The notes beneath the pieces are model-generated. The model saw nothing but the letters and a program-made list of their open reading frames with translations, did not search any database and had not been told where the DNA came from. Below, piece after piece: positions 24,100-26,271 of a stretch of 26,271 nt of DNA (within the stretch, counting starts at the first letter, position 1; each line of letters starts with the position of its first letter). Origin of the DNA: Priapulus caudatus (lineage: Eukaryota > Priapulida > Priapulimorpha > Priapulimorphida > Priapulidae); NCBI RefSeq assembly GCF_000485595.1, contig NW_014577635.1:12164-38434 (forward strand), given 5' to 3'. The position numbers and the translations under genes were made by a program.

Positions 24100-25875
24100 T
24101 ATATAATCAATAATGTACTATAATGTATTGTACTGTGTAGGTATTGTTTTCCATTATTATTTATTATTTTTAAAGCATTATCCCTAATCTCTAAAATGCC
24201 TCCTTCAAAAGCGCCATCTACCATCTTTTTTATGAAAGAATTTTGGCAGCACTATGCCATTGTTTCAGTCATTAAAGTATATAGTGCATTGCACTACTTG
24301 CCCTGGTGTAATTTTTCGTGCAGGGGGATTGCAAATCCACGTTCTAGACTAACTAGTACATACATAATTAGATACATAACTAGATAGATAGATTGGGGAA
24401 CCAATTTTCGATTATCCCTAATTCAAGCTCGATGATATGTTGTTATTTAGACATCTAAATTCTTCCCTTCCGTCTGTGGGAAACCCGATAAGGCGACACA
24501 TGAATTGTAATATAGGCCATTTAAGTTATTCTTGATTACCATGTAAATATTCGATTACTGTACATACTGCTTACTGTACTCTGATACTGATTACTCTTGC
24601 ATGTAATTATTAATTGTCAAATCTAACGTATGTAAAGGTGTTAAATATATGCTTACAATTCATTATTTTCCTATCTTATGTGACTGCTTCATACATATTC
24701 TTGATAAGTATATTTCTTTATATGCTATATTTCTTTTCTCACCTATATATGTTCAGTTTAAAAAACCGTTCTGTTTGTTTTGTTATTTATTTTGATTAGT
24801 TTTTCATACATTTAATCATGTCATTGACATAAATTGTAATATATGTTGCCTAAGTTATTCTTTATTAGCATGTAAATATTCGATTACTGTATTGTACTGA
24901 TTACTAAATATATTTCATTTATATGTGTCCAACATATTTTGTATATAACTTCATGTCTGCTGCTTGTTCTATTTCCAATTATGTTCAATTTTGCTTTTGT
25001 TTTATTGTTATCATACAAACACTTTGTTCATATATTTCTCATCATACATCGTATTCTTATGACAGACGCCTAAAGTTATACTTAATTAATTTAAAAATTA
25101 AGGGTTGGCTGACTAGATGACCGTATGGTCTTTTCGCCATCCCTTCACTGCACGTTATGTATATTTTGTTAAAAAAGCCTTGTATCTGCTGATATTGAAA
25201 GTGATAAAATAATCTCTTATCTTATAAAGTTTAATATGGGATTACTCTTTCCTTCCCTTGCCTTGGCCTTGGTAATTGAATTGGCGATTGCAAAATTGAA
25301 GCTTTTTCTCTTTTTCTAGGCTACTAAGATCCGATGTATTAAACTGTCTTTTTGTCAAGTTTGTCTCTCTCTCCGTCTTTGATATAGTCCCTTGGACTTT
25401 GAAGAGTAATCTTTATGATGTTATGAGGTTATGGTAACTCAACAGTTTGAATATATACGTCGTCAAGTTCGATAGACATGTTGTTTACATCAACCGGCCG
25501 CTTACGTTTCAAACATTTTTACAAAAATATGTACACAAAATTTTACTACAAATTTATTGAGCAAAAAATTTATTTCGCCGAAAGTTAATTAAACATAAAT
25601 TTATAATAAAAATAACATAATGTAACAATGCGAAAATTAATCGTAACCGAGTTTCAACATATTTATTGAGCGACCATGATTTCCTGTTGTGGCGATAGTG
25701 ACGGAAGTAGGGGTACAAAGTTTGGTTCGAAACTAAACACTCCTTGCTTGTAGGAAACACTGTCTGCACAAGCTCAAGCTCAAGCTGTAGCTCAAGGACA
25801 CAATCACATCTTCGCAGCGCACGAGGGAGTGTGTGTGTGATTGTGCTTGAGACGGAGTAAACCTTCACATTGATA
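24100..25875. other. AT-rich intergenic DNA
   Basis: About 1.8 kb with no recognised coding exon. Open frames here are short and unsupported. A 60-bp direct repeat pair (24503 and 24831) is the only clear structure. A small inverted patch (GATGACCGTATGGTCTTTTCGCCATC) lies at 25118-25143. Confidence 0.5.
24503..24890. repeat. Diverged direct repeat pair, about 60 bp, 328 bp apart
   Basis: AATTGTAATATA...TTAAGTTATTCTT.ATTA.CATGTAAATATTCGATTACTGTA occurs at about 24503-24562 and again at about 24831-24890 in the same orientation. They could be the ends of an old insertion or a segmental duplication. Confidence 0.65.
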
Positions 25876-25951
25876 ATGAAATTCGTTTACGCTGGCATCT
25901 TGTCCAACCGTGGCTTAATAATAATATTATTATTAATAAACGGACCTGGAA
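25876..25951 (+). CDS. Candidate first exon with signal-peptide-like sequence
   Basis: ATG at 25876 opens MKFVYAGILSNRGLIIILLL INGPG, then a strong GTGAGT donor at 25952, phase 1. The hydrophobic run comes from an (ATA/TTA)n tract and may be fortuitous. The downstream exon is not identified, though the GC-rich last 50 bp of the window could hold it. Treat as speculative. Confidence 0.22.
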
Positions 25952-26271
25952 GTGAGTACCAATCTACCATTAACTATTACTATTAGTATTACTAGTAATG
26001 TAGTATTATTGTAATCTCGAATTCGCAATGTTAATTTAATATCAATCTCAATAGCTCATTAGCTGATCGTTTGATCAACCTAGCCTAGAGTCTAGAATAG
26101 AGAGTCCCCATGACTGGACTTTGGAGAATATTCGTTGAAGTTATGACTATATGTGCTGTACTGTAGTAAAGTTGGGCTAGTAGTGGGAATATCTAGATGA
26201 GATGGGATACTAGAGAAGCGTTGCCGAAAGGAGGTGTTAATCCGAAGTGCTGCTCGCAGTTCCGCGGCAAG
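25952..26271 (+). other. Window end: no confirmed gene
   Basis: AT-rich, then GC-richer from about 26215. Possible acceptors (ATACTAG, GCTCGCAG) precede a short open stretch (ALPKGGVNPKCCSQFRGK in one frame) that runs off the window. It is too short to call. Confidence 0.25.

Noticed and set aside
24614-25120. Hydrophobic frames of 61-65 codons
   Set aside because: AT-rich sequence yields Phe/Ile/Tyr-rich peptides by composition alone.
25715-25745. GGTTCGAAACT resembling a tRNA B box
   Set aside because: No A box at the proper distance and no cloverleaf pairing could be drawn.

Overview
This window is nuclear genomic DNA from an animal, most likely an invertebrate bilaterian. The evidence is canonical GT-AG introns inside recognisable conserved metazoan genes, long AT-rich noncoding stretches, CA/GA/GAT microsatellites, short non-autonomous DNA transposons, a short TTAGGG-type interstitial tract and a 10-N assembly gap. 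I cannot name the species. There are no bacterial operons, CRISPR arrays or phage genes, and I saw no tRNA or rRNA gene.

Layout, left to right. (1) 356-1158 (+): the last two coding exons of a SPOP/roadkill-type Cullin-3 adaptor, followed by its 3' UTR. (2) 6372-11770 (+): a complete hnRNP A/B family gene with two RRMs and a long Gly-rich tail, in nine proposed coding exons. The 5-codon first exon is an inference. The summed CDS is 1209 nt (402 aa). (3) 16741-19906 (+): a complete NIP7 gene (60S ribosome biogenesis) in five exons, 180 aa, with a CRE/YY1-like promoter just upstream. (4) 21448-23228 (-): a gene convergent with NIP7, with a C-terminal UBX/ubiquitin-like domain resembling UBXN10; its first exon is inferred. 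(5) 25876-25951 (+): a weak candidate first exon with a signal-peptide-like sequence, then the window edge.

The genes do not form a pathway. They are independent housekeeping genes: ubiquitin ligase adaptor, RNA binding/splicing, ribosome assembly and, possibly, a p97/VCP cofactor. Introns and intergenic DNA carry several short terminal-inverted-repeat elements and minisatellites.

The most notable non-genic signals are: a 647-bp foldback DNA transposon in NIP7 intron 1, with ~280-bp inverted arms flanked by an exact 9-bp direct repeat; three AT-rich hairpin elements whose arms begin with the same TCAGGAG motif; a 14-bp minisatellite that starts on the NIP7 stop codon; a 150-nt fully open, frame-preserving intron inside RRM2 of the hnRNP gene; and 64-bp repeats carrying inverted CCAAT boxes upstream of the hnRNP start. 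I found no convincing previously undescribed multi-gene system. All calls come from reading the sequence; no database search was run.
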